A stretch of 64,000 nucleotides of DNA, from contig OMVU01000003.1 of the NCBI GenBank assembly GCA_900314565.1, positions 44,341 through 108,340 of the forward strand, read 5' to 3'. The DNA is from an uncultured Eubacteriales bacterium (GTDB lineage: Bacteria; Bacillota; Clostridia; Lachnospirales; Lachnospiraceae). Each line of letters opens with the position of its first letter. The stretch's first letter is position 1. The position numbers and the translations under genes were made by a program. Below are positions 25,681 to 36,421 of the stretch, one piece after another. Under the pieces are notes generated by a model. It was given only the letters and a program-made list of their open reading frames with translations. It searched no databases and was not told where the DNA came from.

Positions 25681-26919
25681 TCAATCATATCTCTCATCGA
25701 ACACACGCTTTGACTTCTTTTCGCTCCTCGGAAGCAGGCCTGCCTCGACGACCTTGACGATTGGTGTGAATCCGATTGCAGCCTTGGTCTTCGCCGCGAT
25801 TTTCTTGCTCAGCTCAGCGAAGTCAACATGTCCGCTGACCGCCTCAACATAGAGACGCATCGTATCGCGCCCGTCGAGATGGGAAATACGGATCTGATAC
25901 TCGCTCGAAGCCTCCTCGAACTTGGCGAGGACCTCCTCGATCTGTGCCGGGAATACATTGACACCCTTGATCTTGATCATATCGTCCGTACGGCCCTTGA
26001 TGATGTCGATGCGCGGATAAGACCTGCCGCACTCGCATTTTCCGGGAATGATCCTGGACAGGTCATGTGTGCGGTAGCGAATGAGCGGAGCCCCCTCCTT
26101 GACCAGTGTCGTGATGACGATCTCGCCCCACTCGCCGTCCGGCAGATTCTTTCCCGTTACCGGATCGATGATCTCAAGATAGAGATAATCATCCCAGATA
26201 TGCATATAATCGGAGCCCTTGCAGTTGATGCCGATTCCCGGACCGTAAATCTCTGTCAGACCGTAAATGTCATAGAGCTCGATCCCGAGGATCCCCTGAA
26301 TGCGCTCACGCATGGCCTTGCTCCACCGCTCGGAACCGATCACGCCCTTCTTCAGATGGATCTTATCCCGGATACCCCGGCGCTCGATCTCCTCCGCCAG
26401 AAGCAGCGCGTAGGAAGACGTCGAGCAGAGGACCGTCGTCTTGAGGTCCATCATCATCTGCAGCTGCTTTTCCGTATTTCCGGGACCCATGGGGACAGCC
26501 ATCGCGCCGAGTTTTTCGCAGCCGTTCTGAAAACCGATTCCGGCAGTCCAGAGACCATAGCCGGGTGTGATCTGGATGCGGTCGCCTTTGCCGATTCCCG
26601 CTGTCTCGTAGCAGCGGCGGAACATTTCTCCCCAGTCATCGACGTCTTTCGCCGTATAGGGAATGATGACCGGAAGACCAGTAGTTCCCGACGAGGAATG
26701 GATGCGGACGATCTCCTCCTCGGGAGCGGTCATAAGTCCCAGCGGGTACGCATCTCGCAGATCCGCTTTCTCAGAGAACGGAAGCTTCTCAAACTCCTCC
26801 GCATCGGCAACATGTGTGATCCCTGCTTCCTTGAGCTTCTTTCCATAGAAACTTCCGGCAGTGACCAGCGCGTTGATGCGGTCATTGACCTGTGCGAGCT
26901 GTCTCTCATTGATTCTCAT
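25681..26919 (-). CDS. paaK: Phenylacetate-CoA ligase family enzyme
   Basis: The 412-aa AMP-forming ligase joins arylacetates (phenylacetate, indoleacetate) to CoA, or works in reverse in an arylpyruvate pathway. The ANL-family P-loop is visible as IHSSSGTTGLPVIIPYT near residue 75, with YDIYGLTEIYGPG near 220 and IDIIKGRTDDMIKIKGVNVFP near 300, the hinge that marks PaaK. The C-terminal domain (from about 320) is normal. It lies 99 bases downstream of iorBA on the same strand, and this pairing supports a role with IorAB. AAGGAG precedes the ATG. The stop codon is part of a short direct duplication TGATCTGATT. Confidence 0.92.
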   Translation of the reverse strand: MRINERQLAQVNDRINALVTAGSFYGKKLKEAGITHVADAEEFEKLPFSEKADLRDAYPLGLMTAPEEEIVRIHSSSGTTGLPVIIPYTAKDVDDWGEMFRRCYETAGIGKGDRIQITPGYGLWTAGIGFQNGCEKLGAMAVPMGPGNTEKQLQMMMDLKTTVLCSTSSYALLLAEEIERRGIRDKIHLKKGVIGSERWSKAMRERIQGILGIELYDIYGLTEIYGPGIGINCKGSDYMHIWDDYLYLEIIDPVTGKNLPDGEWGEIVITTLVKEGAPLIRYRTHDLSRIIPGKCECGRSYPRIDIIKGRTDDMIKIKGVNVFPAQIEEVLAKFEEASSEYQIRISHLDGRDTMRLYVEAVSGHVDFAELSKKIAAKTKAAIGFTPIVKVVEAGLLPRSEKKSKRVFDERYD

Positions 26920-27018
26920 AATAAAAACTCCTTCATCATAATTTTATATGTTCGTCGAAGCGATGCTTTTCGCGCTCCGCTTCGCAAAAGGCTCACAACA
27001 TTCGTTCGCAGGATAATA

Positions 27019-27624
27019 TCAGTCTTCCCGGCTGTCCTCTTCTCCGGTCAGCAGGAACGCCTTCTTATTGAGTTCCACGAACCGCTCCTTCACGACCTTA
27101 TCCATGACCGAGAGGACATTTTCCTCTGTGAGTCCTGTCGCCCCGGTCCTCACGGCCGCCCCCAGGAGCACTACGTTGAGCACTCTCGGATTTCCAAGCT
27201 TTGCGGCTTCACGGTCGCCGTCTACAACGAGAAGATGCTCCGGGTCAAGAACTTTCCTGAGATATGCGAGCATCGGCTCGGCCCCGTACGTCGATCCGGT
27301 CAGCGTAGCTGTCGTCGGCTTGATCGCCCGGTTATTGGTAATAACAAAACCGTCCTTCTTGAGGAAGGGAAGCATGCGGACCGTCTCCCCCGGTTCAAAA
27401 CCGAGAATGAGATCCGCCTCACCATGACCGATCATCGGCGCGAAGATCTCCTCGCCATCGCTGATGCGGATATTGCTGAAGACATTTCCTCCGCGCTGTG
27501 CCATCCCGATCGTCTCGGCGCTCATGACTTTGTATCCTTTTTCCATTGCAGCTGCCGCGAGGAGCTTTGAAGCGAGAACTGTCCCCTGTCCTCCGACACC
27601 GCACAGAACAATATTTCTGATCAT
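27019..27624 (-). CDS. iorB: Indolepyruvate:ferredoxin oxidoreductase, beta subunit
   Basis: The 201-aa gamma-type subunit of 2-oxoacid:ferredoxin oxidoreductase. The family start MIRNIVLCGVGGQGTVLASKLL is plain, followed by SAETIGMAQRGGNVFSNIR. With IorA it decarboxylates arylpyruvates (indole-, phenyl-, 4-hydroxyphenylpyruvate) to aryl-acetyl-CoA and reduces ferredoxin in the cytoplasm. I chose the ATG at 27624 because GGAGGTG precedes it and it overlaps the iorA stop by 4 bases (ATGA); the open frame continues to 27678 without support. Confidence 0.94.
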   Translation of the reverse strand: MIRNIVLCGVGGQGTVLASKLLAAAAMEKGYKVMSAETIGMAQRGGNVFSNIRISDGEEIFAPMIGHGEADLILGFEPGETVRMLPFLKKDGFVITNNRAIKPTTATLTGSTYGAEPMLAYLRKVLDPEHLLVVDGDREAAKLGNPRVLNVVLLGAAVRTGATGLTEENVLSVMDKVVKERFVELNKKAFLLTGEEDSRED

Positions 27625-29567
27625 CTTGCCACACCTCCGATCGCGCCTGTCGGACAGAGCTGCGCGCACAGTCCGCATCCGGTGCAGAGCGAGTCATCGA
27701 TCTTGACTTTACCGTCGTCAATGATGATCCCCGGACAGCCGATCTCGCGGATACAGCGCTTACATCCGATACATTTCTCCTGGTCGACCGCCATGAGCCC
27801 CTGCGGTTTCGTGATCGCGACACAGGGCGATTTATAAATGATCGCCTTCACGCCGGGCTCCGCTGCGGCTCTCCGCACGACGTCGACCGCCGCTTTGTGA
27901 TCCAGCGGGTCTACCGTTTCGACAAATGAAAGGCCGATCCCGCGAAGCACCGCCTCGATGCTTACCTTGGACACAACATCCCCCATCATCGTTTTTCCGG
28001 TGCCCGGATGCGGCTGATGGCCGGTCATGGCCGTCGTGGAATTATCTAATATAACGACCGTCATCTCCGCCTGATTATAGACGGCATTGATGATCCCGGT
28101 GATTGCGGAGGCAAAGAATGTAGAATCGCCGACGAAAGCAAAGGCTTTCGTATCCGGCTCGATCCGAAATACGCCCTGCGCAATGTTGATGCCGGCTCCC
28201 ATGCAGAGACAGGTGTCGCACATGTCGAGAGGCATTGCATTTCCGAGCGTGTAACAGCCAATGTCCCCGCAGAAGATGGTCTTTTTTCCCTTCATCGCAA
28301 CTTTTACCGCGTAGAAGGAGGCTCTGTGCGGACATCCGGCACAGAGAACAGGCGGACGAACAGGCGTGTCCGGTGCAGACGGAAGTTCTGCCTCCGATCC
28401 CGGACCCTTCGTCTGCTGTGCAGATGGAAGATCTGCCTTCGATCCCGGACCCTTCGTCTGCTGTGCAGATGGAAGATCTGCCTCCAATCCCGGACCCTTC
28501 GTCTGCTCAGCATTCGATGCCGCCGCTTCCTCATCAGAGCTCTCCGCAGATCCTGCAAAGTTCTCCACATATTTTCTCACAAGGTCGAGAGAATTCTCCC
28601 CTGCGCAGGCAGTGTCATGCGTAAGCTTTCCACGGATCTTTACCGGCAGACCGTACTTTCCGGCGACAAAAATGAGCTCCCGCTCGATGACCGGATCCAG
28701 TTCCTCCAGACAGAGGACTTCGGTAAGTCCCTGAAGGAAGGCGACTGCGAGCTTCTCCGGGAAGGGATGCGGGGTCGCGACCTTGAGGACGCGGACATCC
28801 TCCCGTCCTTTCAGGGCTTCCCGGGCAAGAGCATAGCTGATGCCCCCTGCCGCGATTCCCTTCTTTCCGTCTCCGGAAAACAGGATTTCATTTCTTTTGT
28901 AGTCGGAGAAGACATCCGAGAGGTCTTCATTTCTAGCCACGATCTTTTTGTGGTTCGCAAAGGAAAGACGCGGGAAGATGACCCATCTCTTTGAATCTTT
29001 GACGAAACCTTCCGGCTTATTGACCTTGTACTCATCCGGATCCTTCACGTCGATGGACGCGTACGCATGACAGATCCGGGTCGTCGGACGGAAGAAGACC
29101 GGCGTGCCATATTTCTCAGAGTACTCAAAAGCCTCCTGGATCATATCATAGGCTTCCTGCACGGATGTCGGGTCAAAGCAGGGCAGCTTGCTGAAATATG
29201 AAAAATGCCTGGTATCCTGCTCTGTCTGTGAGGAGATCGGTCCGGGATCGTCCGCGACAAGGACGACCATCCCGCCCTTCACGCCGATGTACTCCAGAGA
29301 CATCAGCGGGTCTGATGCGACGTTGAGACCGACCTGCTTCATAGTGACCATCGTGCGGGCACCTGCATAGGCCGCGCCCGCAGCGACTTCCATAGCGGAT
29401 TTTTCATTGACGGACCATTCCACGTAAGTCCCTTTTGTTTTATATTTTGCTACATTCTCGAGTGTCTCCGTGGACGGGGTCCCCGGATAGCCCGATACAA
29501 GATCAAGTCCGGCCGCAAGTGCGCCGAGAGCAATCGCAGCATTGCCCATTAAAAATTCACTGTGCAT
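27621..29567 (-). CDS. iorA: Indolepyruvate:ferredoxin oxidoreductase, alpha subunit, with a repeated linker
   Basis: The 648-aa TPP-dependent subunit. The N-terminal pyrimidine domain has SGYPGTPSTETLENV; the TPP domain has GDIGCYTLG and GDSTFFASAITG; the C terminus has two ferredoxin clusters (CIGCKRCIREIGCP, CTGCGLCAQLCP). Between the halves (about residues 350-400) is a low-complexity insert of three 15-residue units (EQTKGPGLEADLPSA and variants), encoded by a 45-bp tandem repeat at 28370-28510. The insert stays in frame and ends before CAGCPHRASFYAV, so the catalytic parts are intact. The start at 29567 has only a weak ribosome site. Confidence 0.93.
   Translation of the reverse strand: MHSEFLMGNAAIALGALAAGLDLVSGYPGTPSTETLENVAKYKTKGTYVEWSVNEKSAMEVAAGAAYAGARTMVTMKQVGLNVASDPLMSLEYIGVKGGMVVLVADDPGPISSQTEQDTRHFSYFSKLPCFDPTSVQEAYDMIQEAFEYSEKYGTPVFFRPTTRICHAYASIDVKDPDEYKVNKPEGFVKDSKRWVIFPRLSFANHKKIVARNEDLSDVFSDYKRNEILFSGDGKKGIAAGGISYALAREALKGREDVRVLKVATPHPFPEKLAVAFLQGLTEVLCLEELDPVIERELIFVAGKYGLPVKIRGKLTHDTACAGENSLDLVRKYVENFAGSAESSDEEAAASNAEQTKGPGLEADLPSAQQTKGPGSKADLPSAQQTKGPGSEAELPSAPDTPVRPPVLCAGCPHRASFYAVKVAMKGKKTIFCGDIGCYTLGNAMPLDMCDTCLCMGAGINIAQGVFRIEPDTKAFAFVGDSTFFASAITGIINAVYNQAEMTVVILDNSTTAMTGHQPHPGTGKTMMGDVVSKVSIEAVLRGIGLSFVETVDPLDHKAAVDVVRRAAAEPGVKAIIYKSPCVAITKPQGLMAVDQEKCIGCKRCIREIGCPGIIIDDGKVKIDDSLCTGCGLCAQLCPTGAIGGVAR
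28370..28510 (-). repeat. 45-bp in-frame tandem repeat inside iorA
   Basis: Three units of TGCAGATGGAAGATCTGCC...ATCCCGGACCCTTCGTCTGC (plus-strand reading), 45 bp each. They encode a Lys-Gly-Pro-Gly linker between two conserved domains. Confidence 0.9.
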
Positions 29568-29644
29568 CTATTCTCATATGATCCGATCATCGATAAGGGT
29601 GACCGGATTTTCCCTTCTCCTGGATTCTCCAGGGTATTCTGCAT

Positions 29645-30025
29645 TCACTTCCAGTCTATGAAGTCTCCTTCATCCCTCACCACACAGAAAAGGCCCTTCT
29701 CCTCCGCCTCTCCGAACAGCGTCATTATATATTTCCCGAGGGATACGCCTTTCGCCCTGGTAAATGCAGAGATCTTCTTATACGATGCCCTGCAGATATC
29801 CCCCTCCGAGTCAAAGACCAGGTCCTTCAGGAGGGAAGGGTTATTGGCCTCAAAATAGTACTGCAGAAATGCTTCCCAGTCTTTGCCGTCCATCCTGAGC
29901 CCCGGCCTGATCTCGGACATCTTCTGCCCGAGCTTTCGAACCTCATCATGTGACGTGTCAAGTGTCATACAGATCGTATCGCCTTCATCCGTGACCGTCA
30001 GGTAATCTCTTTTCAACAGCTCCAT
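29645..30025 (-). CDS. Conserved-looking hypothetical protein
   Basis: A 126-aa acidic soluble protein that I do not recognise. GAGAGGAATTTATT before the ATG and a start MELLKRDYLTVTDEGDTICM support it as a real gene. It is predicted to be mixed alpha/beta with two Trp (KDWEAFLQYYFEANN and the C-terminal FIDWK) and no signal peptide, membrane helix, Cys or metal motif. It sits 77 bases upstream of iorA on the same strand, so it may be cotranscribed, but nothing links its role to IorAB. Confidence 0.7.
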   Translation of the reverse strand: MELLKRDYLTVTDEGDTICMTLDTSHDEVRKLGQKMSEIRPGLRMDGKDWEAFLQYYFEANNPSLLKDLVFDSEGDICRASYKKISAFTRAKGVSLGKYIMTLFGEAEEKGLFCVVRDEGDFIDWK

Positions 30026-30080
30026 AATAAATTCCTCTCAGTAAAACATACGGTCTTAAGTGCATCGGAGACACCGTGGC

Positions 30081-30115
30081 AGTGAAGCGGACACTCTCAA
30101 TCCGCTTCACTTTTT
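30081..30115 (+). terminator. Hairpin with T-run on the + strand
   Basis: An 11-bp stem AGTGAAGCGGA/TCCGCTTCACT is followed by TTTTT. Both neighbouring genes are on the - strand, so its orientation is odd; it may block antisense transcription or simply be a structural repeat. Confidence 0.5.
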
Positions 30116-30174
30116 GCCTGTGAACCAATCCCGCTTTGCAGGTCTGTCAGGAGAAGCTTTGATCCCTCCTGATT

Positions 30175-31125
30175 TTACAGCATCTTTCGTATCTGATTTC
30201 CGGCCAGGAACTCTGTCACGTTTTCAAAGGCCATCACCGCACGGCGGTCGATCGACTCTCTCGTGTCAAATCCGACATGCGGCGTGCAGACCAGATTCGG
30301 GCAGCCGTAAAGCGGATGTCCCTCCGGCAGCGGCGGATCCTTCTCATAGACATCGATACCCGCTTTGATCTTCCCTGCGCGCAGGGCTTCCGCCAACGCC
30401 TCCGTATCGACGACCGGACCGCGGGCTGTATTGATGAGGATTGCTCCCTCTTTCATAAGAGCGATCTGCTCCCTGCCGATCAGGCCGCGTGTCTCCTGTG
30501 TCAGCGGCGTATGCACGGAGATAATATCCGCCTCTGCACAGACTTCATCAAGGCTCTTTAACTCAATTCCCAGGTCTATGGCCTGCTCACGCCTGGACCG
30601 GTTATATCCGATCAGCCTGCAGCGGAATACCTTGAAAATCTCTGCTGTTCTGCATCCGATTGCACCGGTCCCGACGATTCCGACACACTTACCGGCAAGC
30701 TCATGTCCCTGAAGGCCGGCTTTTCCGCCGCCCGCCTGGACGCTCCGGTCGCATGCGGTGACATTGCGCAGACAGTCAAGCGCAAGCCCGACCGCAAGTT
30801 CTGCCACTGCGTCATCACAGTACCCGCCTGTGTTGGAAATTGCGATTCCCTTCTCTCTGCAGGCATCCGTGTCCACATGGTCGATCCCGACAAAGGCTAC
30901 GGAAATGAACTTCAGATTCTCGTCTGCCCGGATCACCTCCCCCGGAAGGGGATGATTTGCGATCATTAAGATGTCCGCGCCTTCTGCACGGGTCTTCATT
31001 TCCTCAATATCCGTCGTAAAACTGTCATAGGCTCTGAATTCATGTCCGTCTTGTGTCAGCAGATCAGCCAGTTCTTTTAATGTTTCCGGAGAAATCCCCA
31101 AAGGCTCCATCAAAACGATTTTCAT
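30175..31125 (-). CDS. D-isomer 2-hydroxyacid dehydrogenase
   Basis: A 316-aa NAD-dependent dehydrogenase that interconverts 2-oxoacids and D-2-hydroxyacids. The Rossmann motif is GIVGTGAIGCRTAEIF (near residue 148). The catalytic triad is recognisable: Arg in NTARGPVVDTEAL, Glu in DVYEKDPPLPEGHPL, His in CTPHVGFDTRESI. Length fits. The closest functional classes are phosphoglycerate, hydroxypyruvate or aryl-lactate dehydrogenases; next to iorAB an arylpyruvate role (aryllactate formation) is attractive but unproven. AGGTAATTACAC precedes the ATG. Confidence 0.9.
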   Translation of the reverse strand: MKIVLMEPLGISPETLKELADLLTQDGHEFRAYDSFTTDIEEMKTRAEGADILMIANHPLPGEVIRADENLKFISVAFVGIDHVDTDACREKGIAISNTGGYCDDAVAELAVGLALDCLRNVTACDRSVQAGGGKAGLQGHELAGKCVGIVGTGAIGCRTAEIFKVFRCRLIGYNRSRREQAIDLGIELKSLDEVCAEADIISVHTPLTQETRGLIGREQIALMKEGAILINTARGPVVDTEALAEALRAGKIKAGIDVYEKDPPLPEGHPLYGCPNLVCTPHVGFDTRESIDRRAVMAFENVTEFLAGNQIRKML

Positions 31126-31332
31126 GTGTAATTACCTGCTTTCTACCTGAAATCCCCAGCTGCCGCTCCACCGTCGGCCGCTGAATTTTTTCGCGCAAAA
31201 GATTACCCACAGTCCCTCAGTAAGAACTTCCAGGGAATCAGCCTGACTGTACAAGGTAACCATAAACTACTTTAGCGCGCATCCCGTGCCTTGTCAAATT
31301 ATACATACTGCGCTTCTCCGGATCTTGTACTT

Positions 31333-31456
31333 CAAGAACGCCTCAGCGTTCTTGCCGCGCCGCACAGGGTGCGGAGAAAAGAAAAAAGAGGTTCCGGCAA
31401 AGCCGTCCCCTCTTCTGAACCCTTTCAGCTTCCCGGAGATTAAATCTCCGGGAAGC
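31333..31456. repeat. Hairpin D3 and a second stem-loop between ldh-like and larE-like genes
   Basis: 31333-31361 is the reverse copy of D2 (GGCGCRGCAAGAACGC followed by TGAGGCGTTCTTG). 31428-31456 is a 13-bp stem GCTTCCCGGAGAT/ATCTCCGGGAAGC that could end larE transcription, although no T-run follows. The remainder of 31126-31538 shows nothing else. Confidence 0.65.
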
Positions 31457-31538
31457 CTTGCACGAATTTCCTGAATTCGACCGGGTGATTTTCCGGATCC
31501 GGAGCGATCTGCGGTCTAAGCTCATGACCGGCCGGTCT

Positions 31539-32366
31539 TTACAAAATCGTCTCGTTCATACTCCCTGTCCTGTATCCGGCGAGATCCATCGATATATAGG
31601 TAAATCCATACCCTTTAAAAGTCTTTACGATGAGCAGCCGGTTTTCAAGAAGCTTTGGAAATTCTTCCGGCAGCACCTCGATCCGGGCAAGCAGTCCGTG
31701 GATCCGGACCCTGAACTGCGAAAAGCCGAGATCGAACAGGAGCTGTTCCGCCTGATCGACCATGGAAAGCTTCTCCACGGTAATCGCCTCCCCATATACA
31801 AATCTCGATGCAAGACATGCATAACTCGGTTTGTTCCACGTAGGAAGCCCGAAATATCCGGACAATGCGCGGATGTCGCTCTTTGTAAGCCCGCATGTAC
31901 GAAGCGGGCTCTCTATCCCAAGCTCGGCGATTGCCGTAAGCCCCGGTCGGTAATCCCCAAGATCATCAAGATTCGAGCCCTCCGCGACCGTGTCGATCCC
32001 GTGTGCGGCCGCTGCCTTCCGGATTTCCTGAAAGAGGGCTTTCTTACAGAGGTAGCAGCGGTTCTTCGGATTTTCCCGAAAGCCCGCGACTTCCATCTCC
32101 CGGAATTCAACGATTTCCTGGAGGATTCCATGTTCCGCACAGAAGTCCTTTGCTTCAGCAAGCTCTCTCTTCGGAAATGCGCCGGAAGCTGCTGTCACCG
32201 CAACAGCGTGTTCACCCAGCGCTTCCTTCGCGGCATAAAGAAGGAGGGCGGAATCGACGCCGCTTGAGAAGGCAACGGCGACGCTTTGAAACGATTTAAG
32301 ACAGGCCTTCAGCCTGTCATATTTTTCCAGCTGTTCTATCGTTGGAACTCCTGCAGAAATCTCCAT
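31539..32366 (-). CDS. larE: LarE-type ATP-dependent sulfur transferase
   Basis: The 275-aa PP-loop enzyme activates a substrate with ATP and donates sulfur; LarE makes the nickel-pincer nucleotide cofactor of lactate racemase. The PP-loop reads FSSGVDSALLLYAA; NRCYLCKKALF and KPSYACLASRFVYG contain the conserved cysteines, the latter matching the sacrificial-Cys position of LarE. larA, larB and larC are not in the window, so it may serve another nickel-pincer enzyme or a different sulfuration. AAGGAG lies before the ATG. Family assignment is firm; pathway role is inferred. Confidence 0.85.
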   Translation of the reverse strand: MEISAGVPTIEQLEKYDRLKACLKSFQSVAVAFSSGVDSALLLYAAKEALGEHAVAVTAASGAFPKRELAEAKDFCAEHGILQEIVEFREMEVAGFRENPKNRCYLCKKALFQEIRKAAAAHGIDTVAEGSNLDDLGDYRPGLTAIAELGIESPLRTCGLTKSDIRALSGYFGLPTWNKPSYACLASRFVYGEAITVEKLSMVDQAEQLLFDLGFSQFRVRIHGLLARIEVLPEEFPKLLENRLLIVKTFKGYGFTYISMDLAGYRTGSMNETIL

Positions 32367-32596
32367 ATCACATCTCCTTCTTACGCTTCATTTCCCAGTG
32401 TTTTACTATGTATTCTTCCATAATATACGCCTGCATGGATTCTGTCTACATGTTACTTCTTTTTACCTGTATTTTGAGATCGCTCAGACCTTTCGAGAAA
32501 GAACTGCCTGCTGTCAGCGGAATTGCCGCGCTCACCAGATCGTACCGGTTCTTCGGAGATGGACCGGTGTACCGCAGAGGAATAAACGAATATAAG

Positions 32597-32657
32597 AAAA
32601 CCACTATACACAGCAGTCTCGGAAAGTTTCGCATCTGCCATATACAGTGGTTCTTTT
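32597..32657. terminator. Terminator hairpin downstream of the GH1 gene
   Basis: AACCACTATA pairs with TATACAGTGGTT across a loop of about 38 bases; T-rich tails follow on both strands. The segment 32367-32596 has no supported gene. Confidence 0.5.
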
Positions 32658-32683
32658 TCGTTTCTGGAACGCCCTTTCCGGGC

Positions 32684-34359
<1,676 letters not shown>

Positions 34360-34432
34360 TTAGAGAAGATATAGTATAAAAAGAACCTTTAGCCTCACCA
34401 TCTTTTTAAGTATGGTAAGGATTCCTGCAGCA

Positions 34433-35275
34433 TCAGTTCTCCTCTGTAAAAATACCCGTAAGCTTCGGCACGCCATACCGCTCCGTAAAGAGATCGCACT
34501 TACAGAGAAAAGCATGGAAAATATGAATTCCTTCCCTTGAGATCGATTCATAGTTCCCCTGTCCCTTCGACAGAATGACATCCGCCTTCTGAAGCGCCTC
34601 CCGGGCTTCCGGTGTAATCATCCGGACGATCGTTCCTGCCACCGATGTCCCGTTGGAGACGATCGAGGCGACCTGATCGACTCCCGCATAGCGGGCATCC
34701 TCCTCCGTTGCGTCATTGAGAACTTCGCTGCCTCTCACCATTACCGTACAGTGAAGCTCCGGAAAACGTTCCCTGAGTATCTCAAGGAAAATGCGGTCAA
34801 GGACGATCTCACCGCAGTTATCTGCAATGAGAAGAAATTCTTCTGCGTTTTCGCATGCACTTAAAAATGATGCATACGTCACAAGATCCCGTTCTCCGAG
34901 GTCCGCCTCCTGAAAGAGAGCCAGGAAAGTATCCTTGTCCACATGGTTCATGGCACCGAAATCAATATAGTTTCCGACCCTCGCGTAGGCAAGTGCCCGA
35001 GCCAGCGGATCGGATGCTTCACGGATCCCGGCCTTTATGTCCTTTTCCATGGAGAGGACAAGATCATTGTACATACGCTTGACCCCGGCATAGCTGTCCC
35101 GCTTTCCGCATCTCGCCTCATAGAGAAGATTGAATTGGTGGACCATATAAGGGGCCGTGTCCGTTTCACGCCGTTCATTAAGCAGCTTTCTGACCTCTCT
35201 CAGATAGTCCTCTTCATCAAGTCTCGCTTTCTGTTTGTCATAAAGACACTCTGCGCATCGATCTGATATATACAT
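34433..35275 (-). CDS. DUF89-family (damage-control phosphatase) protein
   Basis: The 280-aa protein belongs to the DUF89/ARMT1 fold: metal-dependent phosphatases that remove damaged phosphometabolites. Diagnostic motifs are LIADNCGEIVLDRI (Asp/Asn/Glu metal site) and ILSKGQGNYESI; two N-terminal Cys (DRCAECLYDKQ) are typical of the bacterial and archaeal branch. The ATG at 35275 has GGGAGGAG just upstream; the open frame reaches 35308. Substrate unknown. Confidence 0.85.
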   Translation of the reverse strand: MYISDRCAECLYDKQKARLDEEDYLREVRKLLNERRETDTAPYMVHQFNLLYEARCGKRDSYAGVKRMYNDLVLSMEKDIKAGIREASDPLARALAYARVGNYIDFGAMNHVDKDTFLALFQEADLGERDLVTYASFLSACENAEEFLLIADNCGEIVLDRIFLEILRERFPELHCTVMVRGSEVLNDATEEDARYAGVDQVASIVSNGTSVAGTIVRMITPEAREALQKADVILSKGQGNYESISREGIHIFHAFLCKCDLFTERYGVPKLTGIFTEEN

Positions 35276-35417
35276 AACTCCTCCCGGATATAATCGCTGT
35301 TTGCTCATCTATTTGTATTTACGGCATGACAGTCAGGAATGCTCTCGAATTTATTTTATCATTCCTGCCGTTGTTTAACATCACACAATACCGCGATCCA
35401 TACAGTCAATCCACTCT

Positions 35418-35444
35418 CACTTCGACTTCGTCTCAGGGTCTTCG
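35418..35444 (+). repeat. 27-bp direct repeat flanking the ABC operon (left copy)
   Basis: CACTTCGACTTCGTCTCAGG... is repeated as CACTTTGACTTCGTCTCAGT... at 38054-38080 with about four mismatches and in the same orientation. The copies bracket the three ABC genes. Confidence 0.75.
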
Positions 35445-35453
35445 GCATTTGCA

Positions 35454-36419
35454 TCAATTGCCATATGCAATCTTTATGATATCGTCTATTCCGGCTTCTT
35501 CGATGGATACATCCTTGAGAGACTTCCCGGCGGACAGGTCAGCGATGATATCCGCGGCAGTGATATCGGATTTGTCAAATCTGTAGCGGGCAACATTGCC
35601 TTCGTGGCCGATCATCTCACACTTATCGTGTGATGGTGCTTCTTCATCATAGTATTCTACAACAAGAGTCTTATATGGAGCTATCCTGTCAGTAATCTCT
35701 TTAAGGTTTCCATCCTCCATCATCTTTCCGTGGTTGATGATTATGAGCCTTTCACACAGTTCCTGTATGTCGCCCAGATCGTGTGTTGTAAGTATTACAG
35801 TAGTCTTTCGGACCTGGTTTATCTCTTTTATAAACTTTCGGAGCGAATACTTGGCGGAAACATCAAGACCGATCGTCGGCTCATCAAGGAACAGAACCTT
35901 GGGAGAATGGAGCATGGATGCTGCAAGATCTCCCTTGACGCGCTGCCCGAGAGACATCTGACGGACAGGCTTGTCAATGAGTTCCTTAATGCCAAGTATG
36001 TCGTTCATGACATCCAGCGTCTTATCATAATCCGTTTGCCTGATGCGGTAGATGTGCTTTAACAATTCGAATGTTTCACCAAGTCTGAGATCCCAGTTGA
36101 GCTGAGTTCTCTGACCGAACACGACACCTATGTTCCTTACAACTTCCTTCCGATGCTTTGTGATATCCTCGCCGTCTATCAACACACTTCCGCTTGTAGG
36201 CGTGAGTATGCCGGACATCATCTTGATGGTCGTACTTTTTCCGGCACCGTTCGGGCCGATGAATCCGACGATCTCTCCTTCATCTATGTGGAACGACAGG
36301 TCCTTGACCGCGTGGATAACATCAGTGTTTCTTGTCACGAGTCCTTTCAAGGCACCTGACAGTCCGGCACCTTTGCGTTTTATCAAATAATCCTTGCTTA
36401 AGTTCTTAACGTCTATCAT
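35454..36419 (-). CDS. ABC-2 type exporter ATPase
   Basis: A 321-aa ATPase with Walker A GFIGPNGAGKSTTIKMMSG, signature MSLGQRVKGDLAASML, Walker B KVLFLDEPTIGLD and an H-loop (ILTTHDLGDI). The N-terminal insert before Walker A (about 45 residues, LIKRKGAGLSGALKGLVTRN) and a C-terminal domain of about 80 residues are typical of the ATPases that pair with ABC2_membrane_6 (DUF990) permeases. Last gene of the tetR operon, 2 bases after the permease stop codon. Exported substrate unknown; drug or lipid efflux is plausible because the regulator is a TetR. Confidence 0.93.
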   Translation of the reverse strand: MIDVKNLSKDYLIKRKGAGLSGALKGLVTRNTDVIHAVKDLSFHIDEGEIVGFIGPNGAGKSTTIKMMSGILTPTSGSVLIDGEDITKHRKEVVRNIGVVFGQRTQLNWDLRLGETFELLKHIYRIRQTDYDKTLDVMNDILGIKELIDKPVRQMSLGQRVKGDLAASMLHSPKVLFLDEPTIGLDVSAKYSLRKFIKEINQVRKTTVILTTHDLGDIQELCERLIIINHGKMMEDGNLKEITDRIAPYKTLVVEYYDEEAPSHDKCEMIGHEGNVARYRFDKSDITAADIIADLSAGKSLKDVSIEEAGIDDIIKIAYGN

Positions 36420-36421
36420 TG

